A stretch of 64,000 bases of DNA. It comes from Adlercreutzia sp910585575 (GTDB lineage: Bacteria; Actinomycetota; Coriobacteriia; Coriobacteriales; Eggerthellaceae). Positions 47,494-59,400 of the stretch are shown piece by piece. Made by a program: the position numbers and the translations under genes. The notes beneath the pieces were generated by a model. The model was not told where the DNA came from, made no database searches, and worked only from the letters and a program-made list of their open reading frames with translations. The stretch's first letter is position 1, and each line of letters starts with the position of its first letter. The stretch is taken from assembly GCF_951801035.1 (NCBI RefSeq), contig NZ_CATOKT010000004.1; one strand, given 5' to 3'.

Positions 47494-50400
47494 TTAGACG
47501 ATCACGCCCCAGGTACCGCGCGCCTGCTCTTCCTCGCGGCGGCGGCTCAGCAGCGACAGCAGCAGCATGAGCGCAGCGAAGCCGGCGATCAGCGCCAGGA
47601 TAAGGCGCAGCAGCGAAGTGGTGTCGCCCGTTTGCGGCAGCAGGTGCTTCACCAACTTGGTCATCCAATCGCTCGTGAAGAGGTTGGTGGTCCAGTTGTC
47701 GGTCTTCGGGTCCACCACCGGGCCCGTAGTCGGCAGCGGCTCGGGCTCGATGTAGTAGCCCGGATCCACCGCGTGCTTCGTTTCGCGGGTCCAGCTTTGC
47801 GCCGCCAGCACCTGGTAGGCCAGGCCGTAGGCGTTGGGCGCCGAGCGCTTCGACAGCACGGTCATGGGCTCGGTGACGCCGCTATTGGCCTCGGCCTCCT
47901 GGCCGCGCAGGTTCATATGCGCCACGTCGTTGTCCACGTTGTCGTCCTTGCCCACGTTGAGCGGCACCCACTCGGCGTCGGCCGGCTTCTCCATGCGCAC
48001 GCGGTACACATAGGGACGACCGAACTCGTCCACAGCCGGCTGGCCGGCGAAGAGGTAGCTGCCCTCCAGGTCGGTCTGGGTGATGGCCACCGTCTCCCAG
48101 GCGCCCTCGGACAGGATGCCGTCATTCTCGACGCGCTCCAGATCGGCGGAGGGGTCGGCCACGTCGAAGGACAGCAGCTTCTCGCGACGCTCGGCCGCAG
48201 CCCGCTGCTCGGCCGTCAGGCCGTCGTCCTCGGCGCCATCGGCATCGTCGGTGCCCGGCTTCGGATCGGCAGGGGTGGCCCCAGCATCGCCTTCATCGGT
48301 GCCCGGCGTGCCTTCGGCCGGATCGGTGGCAACGTCGTCCGCCGTTTCGTCGGCGAACACACTGGCCAGCGGATTGGCGATGTCGCCCTCACCCGGCGTG
48401 ACCGCCCCGGCGTCCGGATCGGACGGCGCCTCGGGCTGCACCGGGCCTTCAGGCTCGGTCGGAGCCTCAACGCCCTCGTCCGGATCCTCAGCATCGCCGT
48501 CGCCCGGCTGCTCGGGATCGGTCGGCTCTTCCGGCGCCACAGGCTCCTCGGGCTTGGCCACATCGAGACGGTCGATCACCCACTGGATATCCTCATAGCG
48601 CTCGGTGCCCTCGAGCGGCTCGCCGCTCGCATCAAGGTCGCTGCCCGTAGCGCCATCGGTAATGCGGCTCATCCAGCCGGCAGCCAGCGCGGTGCCGAAG
48701 GTGGCCGCCTGACGCTCGAGCACCAGCTCCTTGCCCACCACCAGCTCGTCGGTTTCGGCTTGGATGCCGTCCTTGTTGGCATCCATCCACACGTGACCGC
48801 CGAAGCTGACCGTGTCGAAGGGCACGAGACCGGCATCGTTGTTGGCGCTGGACTGCGAGCCCAGGGTGGACCACTCGCCGCCGTCGGGACCTTCGATCTT
48901 CGACTCGGGAGCGTCGGCCTCGTTGGCCGGCAGAGCCAGCACCATCAGGCCGTCCACCGCCACCTCGCCCTCGGGCATGAGACGGGTGGTGCTCTCGTTC
49001 AGGTCGGAGTCCACCAGGATGTCCTCGCCGCGGTTCATCTTCGACACGGCGAAGTTGGCCGGGATGTTCACGATGTTCACGCGGTAGCCGTACACCACGT
49101 CCACCTCGGCGTTGCGCACGATGCGCACCTCGGTGGAGGGCAGGTCCTCGAAGGAGTAGTAGCCCTGCGGGTAGGTCTTCATTTCCTCGGTGGTACCGGT
49201 GCGGACACGGCGGTCGAAGCTGGTGGTGGTCACCATGCGGTTCGTGCGCTCCGAGCGATCGCCCGGCAGGTACACCAGGGCGTCGCCGCTCTGGGCTACC
49301 TGGCCATTCTCGTCCACCAGGCGGTTGTATTCGTCATCGAACACCCAGGTGTTGGTCTCGGTGTCGTACCAGTAGCGGGTCAACTCGACCGCGGCGCCCA
49401 CGATGCCCTCTTCGCCGGCCTCGCGGATGCCGTTGTTGTTGGCGTCGTTCCACACGATACCGGAGACGGTATCCAGGTTCGGAGCCTTGGCACCGGCGTC
49501 CATCTTCGCGTTGTAGGGCGCAGGCACGTCGAAGGTAACGGTCTTCGTTCCCTCGTCGCGGTTCTCCGCCCAGGTGTCGCCCGTCGTCTCGGCCGGCTTC
49601 CACTTGGCGTCCTCGTCGTACTGCGAGCCGTATACCGAGCCGGGCTCGTTGGCCGTCTCGTGGTTCAGGTACACGTAGCCGTCGTTGATGGTCATGCCGT
49701 TCTCGTAGGTGACGGCCTGGCGCAGGGTGAGCGAGCCCTCCTCGTTACGGGTCAGATCGGAGTCGTCGCCCGAGGTGGTGCCCGGCACGTTGTAGCGGGA
49801 CATCACGTAGCCGCCGTTCAGCTCGGCCATGTAGGCGATGTAGCGCGTCTGCATAACCTCGTCGGTGGCACCGGGAGTCTCGTAGCTGACCAACTTGCCG
49901 CTCTTGTTCTTCTGCACGTACACCTGCAGGTCGTCGAAGCGGTAGATGCCCTCCTTGTCCGTTTCCGCACGGCGGGAGCCCGGAGGCGCCGGCTTCTCGG
50001 GCTTCTGCGGATCCGTGGCGCCCTCGGGCACGTAGCCCGTGGCCTCGCCCTGGATCATGGCCAGCGTCTTCAGCGTGCGCACCGCGCCGTTCTCGTCCAC
50101 ATCCTCGTAACGGCTGTGAACCCCAGCAGCCAGCGGCGCAATGGTCGGGAAGGAAGTCGCCGTGAACAGCGGGCTGCCAGCCACGCGCATGAGGTTGAAG
50201 GCCGCCGCGGCGCCCGCCAGCGGGTCGGTGCCCGCCTCGGCGCCCTCGCCCTGGCTGGGCTCGGTGGTGCCAGCGTCGGAACCTTCGCCCTCGCCCGTGT
50301 CACCGGTATCGGAGCCGTCGCCCTCGTCGCCGCCGGCGTTGTCGCCATCCTCGCCCTGACCGGGCTCGGTGGGATCGGTCGGCTCACTCGGGTCAGTCGG

Positions 50401-53400
50401 ATCCGTCGGCTCGCTCGGGTCAGTGGACTCGCCGGGCTCGGTAGGCTCGGTGGGCTCCACCGGCTCCGGGCCCTTCGACAGCACCAGGCGCACCTCGGTC
50501 TCCTCCAGCACCTCGGCATCGACGGCCGGGCTCGTGCTCAGCACCAGGCCGGCAGCCACCTCGTCGCTGAATTCCTCGGTGGGCACCTGGGCGCTCACCT
50601 TCAGGCCGGCGGCCGTCAGAGCTTCCTTGGCCGCCTCGAAGTCAAGACCGGTCACATCGGGCACCGTCACCGGCTGGCGCGGGCCACTGGACACGATCAC
50701 CTTCACGGTCATGCCCGGTTTGGCCGTGGCGCCGGCGGCCGGCTCGGTGCGGATGACCGCGCCGTTGGGCACAGCGTCGGTGTGCTCCTGAGCCGTTTCC
50801 ACCACCAGGCCCAAGGCCTCAAGCTCGGCTACGGCGTCTTCCGCGGCCTTGGCGGCCACGTCAGGCAGATCGAACTCATCGAAGGCGCGAATGCGGGCCA
50901 CCACGCGGTAGTGGGTGCGCTGGGTCAGATTGTCGATGGTTACCAGACCGGCTGCGTTCTTGTGGAACCAAGCGCTGCTGTCCAGGGCCTCGATGTCATC
51001 ATCGGTTGCGTCCACCGGTACGGCGGCGTACTCCCAGCCGTTCCAGCCTTCCTGCTCGTCGGCCGTGGCCAGGTCGGGATCGGCCAGGTCGCGCCACCAC
51101 AGCGGCTTCTCGGTGAACATGATCTTCGTAGCCGTGGCCATCATCTCGCCTTCGGCAAAGGCAACGTCAGCCAGCTTCGACTCGCCGCGCGTGGCCACGT
51201 ACACCGGCGTCTTGCTGACGGCGTAGCTGCCATCGGAGCCCTTCTGGCGGCAAGTGACCTTGTACTCGGTGTTGGGCGTGACGGTCAAGGTATAGGTAAC
51301 TTCGTTGCCGTCCTCGTCGGTCGTCGTCACCGTCATGCCATCGGTGAACTCGCCGGGCTCGCCAGGCCACGGGAACACCGTCTGGTTGTCGAGGTTCGGA
51401 TCGTGAGGCTCGGTGAACCAAATCTCGGCCGGGTTGCCATCGCCGTCGACGAAGCCGCTGATCGAGTACTCGGTATTGGCGGTAACCGTACGCACTGTCA
51501 CCGACTTGTCCGTCGCGGACAAGTCGCCCACCTTCGGATCGAGCGCACCACCGAAGTCGGGGTTGAACACCCACTTGTTGGTGGTCGGGTCCAGGTACTC
51601 CTGAGTCAAGTACACGGTCTCGCCCACCAGGGGCTCTTCCAGGTTCACCACCGAAGTGGGCGGCGTGGGCTTGGCAGGCTCGCCGTCCTCGCCCTCATCG
51701 CCCTCCTCGGGCACGTCCAGCGACGTGACGTAGTCGCGAATGCCGTCGTAGTTGGCGTCGTTCCAGGCCACACCGGCGATGGTGGCGGTACCGAACGGGC
51801 CGAAGCCGCCGTTCATGCAGTCGGCGTCGCGGATGGTGGACAGGTCGAACTCCATGCCGTTGGCATTCACATAATAGGTAGGATCGGTGGCGCCCACGGC
51901 ATCCTCGGCCGTGGTGGCGCGGTCGGCCAGCACCAGACGGCCGTCCAGCACCGACTTCGTCTCGCCCTGATCGTTCACCTGGTTCATAGTGATGGCGAAA
52001 CGGTCGGCACCGTAGCCGGCGCTGTTGGCCAGACGCTCGTTCAGCTTGTCGGAATCCATGGCACGGTGCACCTTGGAGGCAGCCTCGGACACGGGCTCCG
52101 CTTCTTCCTCTTCGTCGCCCTCCACCGCATCGTCGCTCAGCAGGCGGGTAACGGGCAGACCCATCACCGTTTCATCCTTATGATCGGCGTCCAGCGTATC
52201 GGCAGCGGCGCCCTCTACCTCGATGGTGTAGCCCAGCAGATACCACTCGTCGAAGTTATCGGTCACCAGGGTGTCCTTGTCGCCACCCACTTCGTCCTTC
52301 CAGGAGCCACTATCGCCCGTCTTCACGTGACGGGTGGCAGCCGGCAGATTCTCGAAGGCGTAGCGACCCTCTTTGTCGGTCGTCGTAGAAGTGATGCCGT
52401 CGTCCTCGGGCACCCACTCGTAGTGGTAGCCCTCGCGCGGCGACGTGATGGCCCCGGCAGAAGCGGGCAACTGGCCCTCGCCGGTGGTCTTGTCGTCGTC
52501 GTTGCAGGTGCACTCGGCGGAACCGTCGGCCACCAGCTTCAGGCCCCATGCATGCAGGTACACGCGCTTGCCGGCCAGGCGCGCCTCTTTACCCTGGAGC
52601 ACACCGTCGTAGTTCTCATCCTGGAACAGCACGCCCTCGATGGTGCCGGTCTTGCGCTTCAGCAGAGCCGCGTCGTTGTAGGCGCGGTCGGAGCCGGCGC
52701 CCAGGTCGTACAGCTCGGCGCCGGCGGCCAAGGGGCTGGCACCCATGGACTGGGCCGTATTCGCCACCGTCGAGGCCAGCACGCTGGCAAAGCCCGTGGC
52801 CAGGGTATTCGCCGCCGGCAGGCTGGCCGCGGCGTCCTTCTTCTGGGCCAGGGCCTCGTCGAGCGACAGCAGGCCCTTGTCCTGGTTGTCGTTGTTCGAG
52901 GCGTTGCCCTCGGTGATGTTGCCCAACACCGAGCTCTCGTCCTTGCGGTTCAGCAGCACGTCCACCTCGTTATCCTGCATGAGGTTGGCGTTCAGGTTGA
53001 TCAGGTCGGAGTCCTGGGTGAAGTTGTCCTTCTGCTGGTACTTCGCGATCATCCAGGCGCGCTGCTGGTAGCCGGAGTCGGTGTAGCGAACCTTGTAGCC
53101 GTAGACGATCTTCTTGCCGTCGGCGTCGGCGCGCTGGGTGGGCAGATCCTCGAAGCGGTACACGCCGGCGCGCACGGTGCCGTCGGAGGCCTCCTGCACC
53201 TTGGTGTACTGCACGTGCTGCGGGTCATCGCCCCACACCGTGGCCGGGTTGCTGCGGTAGTCATCCCAAGTCTTGCCGCCCAGCTCGTAGGTGTCGCTGT
53301 TGGCCCACTCGGGATCCTCCACCCAGTTGCCGTCGGCGTCGGGAATGTAGCGCTCCAGCGTGACACGGGCGTTGTTGATGCCATCCTCGCTGGCCTTCTC

Positions 53401-56400
53401 GTCGTACACGTCGCCGTTGCGGTAGGCCTCGTTCAGCTGGTTGGCCTCGTAGACCTTCTGCACCTCGAACGTAGTGCCGTCGGCGGCCAGACGGTACAGC
53501 GTGACCTTGCCGTCGGCGTTGGCCTCGGAGTACTGGATACGCTTGCCCTTCACCACCTTCATGGTGTCGGCGTCCTCGGTGCCGTTGGTGGATGGGTCGG
53601 CCTGCAGCAGCGCCTCGAACACCTGAATGGTGCCGTCGGCGTTGTAGTCGATGATGATGCGGTTGCCCTGCGCGTCGTTCACCACGGGGTTGCCGTACTC
53701 ATCGATGGACTGCACGCCGTCGTTGTCGGCGTCGTTCCAGAAGATGCCGACGATATCCTGGGTGGGCGGCGGCAACTGGCCGGCGTCGCCACCCTCGACG
53801 GCGTCCTCGTCCTCGGCGTAGGCGCGGGCGGCCATCCAGTCGAAGGTCATGGGATCGGTCAGGTTGTTCTGGAAGTCGGAGCCGGCGGTGGTGGCGTTGG
53901 CCGTGGCACCGCGGCCGGCACCGTCGTTGTCCTGGGAAACGGCAGCCAGGATAACCTGGCCCTCCAGCATCTCCTGGCGCTGGCCCAGGTAGCGCTTGGG
54001 CGTGACGGTCACGTTGCCGGCCTCGTCGGGCTCGCTGGTATCGGCCACAAAGTCCTCGCGCCCGATGAGCGGGTAGTTCTTGGTAATGCCCAGGTTGTCC
54101 GGCAGGTCGGAGTCGGCCGTCAGAGCCTCGGCGGCGGTACCCGCATGGAAACGGGTCATCATCCACGCGCCCTCCTGGGGCATATCGTAATGGTCGGAGT
54201 TGTAGTTCTCGGTCAGCATGCCCAACTTCACGCGGTAGCCGGCCAGGAACTGGTTGCCGTTCTCGTCGGTGTAGGCCGTGGGCAGGTTGTCGAAGCGGTA
54301 CACGCCCTTCTTATTAGTCTTGATGGTCACCACACCGTCGGCCACCGAGGCGTCGGCGGCCCAGTCGCCCTGAACCAGCGGATGCTCGTCGTCGTTCAGC
54401 AGCGTGTAGATGTCGGTGCCGAAGTTCTCGTTCTTGAACCAGTGGTTCTCGTAGTTGGCATCGATCTTGCCGGACAGGTTCAGCGTGGCGTAGTCGAAGT
54501 CGTCGGTCAGGAAGACCGGCTTCTCGGTGTTCACGGCTGCGGGGTTGTAGAACCACTGCTCCAGCGTGATGGTCTGGCCCTCAAGGCCCTCTTCCACCAG
54601 CTTCTTCAGCGGGTTGCCGTCCTTGTTAGTGACCGTCTCGGTGGTCTTGGTGTCCTGCAGGCCGTCGTAGTCGGCGTCGCGCCACACCAGGCCCTCGAGG
54701 GAGCGGGTGGGCACGGGCAGCTGGCCGGCGTCGCCGCCGTCATAGGCCGCCTCCTGCTTGGCGCGCATGATGTCGTAGACCACGGTGCCCTCGGCGTTTT
54801 CGATCACGTTGTTCTGGTTCAGGTTCACCAGGGTGGTCTTGGTCTCCTCCACCAGCGCCGTGGCGGCCTTGGGCGCGGCCAGGATGACCTGGCCGTCCAG
54901 GGCGCGCTGGCCCTCGGGCGTGGCCTCTTCGAAGGCGTCCTGGCGACCCAGCAGCGTGTAGCTTTCCTCGGTGCCCAGCAGTGCATCGTCCACGTCGGAG
55001 TCGGCCACCAGGGCGGCGTTCTCGTCGTGGAAGCGGGTCATCATCCAGGGGATGCGGGACACCACGTTGCCGGCGGCGTCCTTCACTTCCTGCTGATGCA
55101 GGCCGACAAGCTGCACGCGGTAGCTGGCCAGGTACAGGTTGCCCTGGTCGTCCACGTAGGCCGTGGGCAGGTTCTTGAAGCTGTAGCGGCCCTCAGCATT
55201 GGTGGTCAGGGTCACGATACCGTCATCGGACAGGGTGGCCTCATGGTCGGCGCCCTCGGCCCACTCGTCGGTGGCGATAGCCGCCAGGAAGTTGAAGCCG
55301 TCGTGGCCGAAGGACTCGTTGCGCACCCACTCGCCGGTGGCCGGGTCGAAGTACCACTGGGTCAGGGCAACGGTCTCACCCTCCAGGCCGGGCTCGGTAA
55401 ACACGCGCTCAGTGGTGGTGACCGTCTCGCCCGTCTCCGCGTCGACCACGGGATTGCCCTCGTCGTCGAGCACCGGCACCGACTGCTCCTCGGCATCCTG
55501 GATGCCGTCGTAGTTCTCGTCGTGCCACACGCGGCCGGAAATTTCGCGGCGAGGCACCGGAAGCTCGCCCACGTCGCCGCCCTGCACCTTATTGGCACGC
55601 TTGGTGAGGTAGTCGTACTTCACCGTGCCGGTAGCACCTTCGTGCACATCGGCGGCCGACACCTCAATCTGGGAGATCTGGCCCGGATACTCACGGCCCG
55701 CGCCCACCTCAGCGGCCAGGATGATCTGGCCGTCCAGGGCGCGCTGCACCGTAGAGGCGCCGTCGCCCACGCCCACGGTCTCGCGACCCAGCACCTTGTA
55801 GGCACCCAGGGTGCCAGGCTGGCTGTCGCGCACGTCGGAGTCAGCCTGTACGTCGCTACCCTGATGGTAGTGGGTCATCATCCACGGCGTAGCGTACAGC
55901 GGGTTGCCCTTCTCGTCGGTGGTGACGTCCTGATGCAGGCCATTCAGCACCACGCGATAGGCCGCCAGGAAGTGCTCGCCGTTTTCATTGGTATAGGCCG
56001 TGGGCAGATTTTCGAAGGTATAGGCGCCCTCTTCGTCGGTGTGCACCGTCACGAAGCCGTTGGCGACCGTCTCGCCCGAGGGATAGGTAGCCCCGACCAG
56101 CGGCTTGCCGTCGCCGTCCAGCTCGGCCTTCATCTCCACCTTCACCGGTTTGCCGTCGACGCCCGCGTACTCGCGCACCCACCAGGTTTCCTCTTTGCCC
56201 TGGAAGTCGTTGCGCTTCTCGGTCTTCCAGGCGGCGGCCACGCTCGTGCGCTCATCCGAGCCGAAGCGATCGTTGCGCACCCAGGCGCCGTCCTTATAGT
56301 AGTACTGCTCCACGGACACCGACTCGCCCGGCAGGCCGTCCTCGTCGGTATCCATGATGCCGTCGTAGTTCTCGTCGTGCCACACCTTGCCGGTAATAGA

Positions 56401-59400
56401 GGAGCGCGGCACCTCGACCAGGCCCACATCCCAATGCTCGATACGCTGGGCAGCGCCCAGATCGTAGCCGGCCCGCGGCGAGGTGTTGGAATAGCCGCCC
56501 TTCACCGTGCGCACATTGCCCTCGGAGGCACCGCTCAAGTTGGCGATCATGCGCTTCATGGCGTTCACGGTGGGCGTCTCGCTCTCGGCCATGGCGTTGC
56601 TGGTGATGAGGTAGTCGCGCATCATGGCCTCGTCCATGCGGGCCATCATCTCGTCGATGGTCAACGTCTCCGCCTCGGCCTCGCTGATGACGTTCTTGCC
56701 CTTCAGGTAGGCGCCCAGGTTCTCACGGGCCAGGGTGTCCACGTTGCCGGCCACCACGATCATCTGCTGGTAGGAGACGTCGGCGTCATGACCGCCGCCC
56801 ACGCCCTGGCTGCCCACGGCAATGCCGGGCACCATGGCCGAGCCGCTGTTCATCTCGTTCAGATAGTAGGCCCACACGGGCTTGCCATCTTTCAGGTAGT
56901 CGGAGCCGTCGGCGTTCTTCACCTTCTGCACGCTCATGGCGGCGTCGGAGTCGATCTCCTCGTCAAAGCCGCCCGTCAGGCCGCTCTTCGGCGCGTTGCG
57001 GAACGTGAGACCCCAGTCCTTCGTGATGAGCTTCAGGTCGTCGCGATCGATACGCACGCGGTAGCCGGCCAGGTAGTGAGCCTTCTGCTCGTCGTCTACC
57101 GTCTTCGGCGCCTCGGGGTCGATCACATAAGTGGACACGCCCTTGAAGATGTAGCTGCCGGCGCTGGAGGACTTCGTGGTCTTGTACTCCAGATCGTTCA
57201 GCACCCACTCGCCGTCGCCATCGCCGTCAACAGTGCCGGGGCGGTACTGGGTGGGGTCGGAGGAGTCGGCATCGGCCGGGCGCCAGTAGTACTGCTCCAG
57301 CGTCACCTTCACCTGGCCCACACCGATGTTCGGCACGTCGCCCTGCAGGCCGTCGTAGTACAGCGGATTGCCGTTGGCGTCCACGCCGTCGTTCTTATCG
57401 CTCCAGATGTAGTTGCCCAGGAAGCCCTTGGTGCCGTCGATCCAGCCCAGAGCCAGCTTGTCGTAGATCTTGAAGCCCTTCCACGGGTTCTTCGGATCCT
57501 CGTAGATGGCGCGGCCCTTGGAATCCACGGGCACCTTGGCCTCGAAGCTGTTGGTCTCGGCCACGCCGCTCTTCAGCCACAGGTCGTTGTCCCACATGGC
57601 GGCCACCTGGTCCACCGGCTTGCCCTCGGCATCCTTCTTCTGATCCTCGGCATTCTGGGTCGGCCGCTTCAGCGGGTCGTTCTCCCACGTCATAACCGAG
57701 GGCTTCAGAATACGGTTGCGCATGTCGCGGCAAACCACCTTATAGGTATGGCCCGGCTCCAGGTCGAAGGTGAAGGAGCCCGTGGCCTCGGTGGCATTGC
57801 CCGAGCTGATGGGCGTCCAGCGCCACTCCGTGGCCGGATCGAGGCTGTCGAGCACCTCGGCGCTGACGCGGTTGTTGCCATTGGCGTCAAAGGCGCGCTG
57901 CCAGGTGGCGCCCTTGTCCAGGGTCACCTCCAGGTAGCAGTCGGTCTGAGTGATGGCCTTGTTGCCGTCGGTATCGTAGGCCTGCTTCCAGGTGCGGCTC
58001 TTCTCGTCGTACACCTGCACCTGCACCTGCATGTTCTTCAGGCGCAGCTCTTCCACTGCCAGTGCGTACTCATAGGGGTTCGACTCGTCCAGGTTCACGT
58101 TCACCCAGTCGAGCACGCCGTCGATGAGCTCCGGATCCACCGAACCGTCGTCCTCCACGTACTTGTTCATGTTCAGGGTGGGCTTGCCGTTCACCATGAT
58201 GAACGGGGGCAGCTCGCCCTGGGAGGCGTCGTAGGCCGGCGCGTTATCGGGAGTCAGGGACAGCGGGGCAATGCCCAGGTCGCCCGTGAGCAGATCGTCG
58301 GCCGCCGTCGGCTCGGCCACCGACGCCGGGGCTGCGGACTTGCCGAACAGGTCGCCACCGCCCTCGTTGCCGGAGTTGTCGCCGTCGCCGTCACCCTCGC
58401 CGGAGCCGCCCTCTTCGGGATCCTCTTCCATATCCTCGTAGCCGGCCAGCTTGTCGTCGCGGTAGGCCACGCCGGAGTAGGTAACCGGCAGGGCGATACC
58501 CACGTTGTAGCTGGTCATCTTGGCATCGTAGATCTCGTTGCCGTTGGTTTCCAGGCCGGCCGCATAGCGCTCGGCGTCGAAGGCTACCGGCTCCACCTTG
58601 ATAACCTCGGAGGTAGCCACCATCTGGCCGCTCGTGCGGTTCACCATCATGTAGGAGGAGATGTCCTCGGTAGCGCCCTGATCCACACCCTTCTCATCGA
58701 TGACCGGAGCCTCCTTGGCGCCGATGCGCTTGGTGGTAAGGGCATAGTTGGAGTACTGCTTCGGGAAGGTGAAGCGCAGGCGGTAGTTGCCCGGCTTCAG
58801 CATCGAGAACATGTAGTAGCCCTGGTTGTTGTAGTAGTCGGATTCCGTGGTATATACGTAGGCGCCCAGATCAACGTTCTCGGCCGTGGTCACCGGCTCG
58901 TAGCCGTACAGGCCCTTGATGGCCTTGCCCGTCTTCGGATCGGCCTTCACCCAGATCAACTTCGAGGAGGTGGCGTCTTCCTTCACCTGCACCACGGCCT
59001 CGCCATTGCGGTTCACCGGAATGCCCCACTCGTTCAGCAGCTCGACCTTCACGCCGTTTACGCCCGGATCGTCCGGCTTGCCGTCGTAGTCCAGGTCTTG
59101 CATCAGCTTGGAGGTGTCCTTGCCGCCGTCGTAGGTGTAGGCGTACTTGCCGTCCTTGATGGACTTCTCAGTGGACAGGATGTAGCGACCGTTCGTGGCC
59201 TTATGATAGGTGGTGTCGTTGCCCAACAGGTCCTGGGTCACCTCGCCCTTGGTGTCGTTCTGCAGGGTATCCCAGTTGCTGTCGAGCCACACATAGCTGC
59301 CGATGTAGCCATAGCCCTCGGGGGCGTCCACGTACACGCCGGCCGGCTTGTTCTCCAGCTTGCGGTAGGTCAGGCCGTTCTCGCCAGAACGGTAGTCGAC

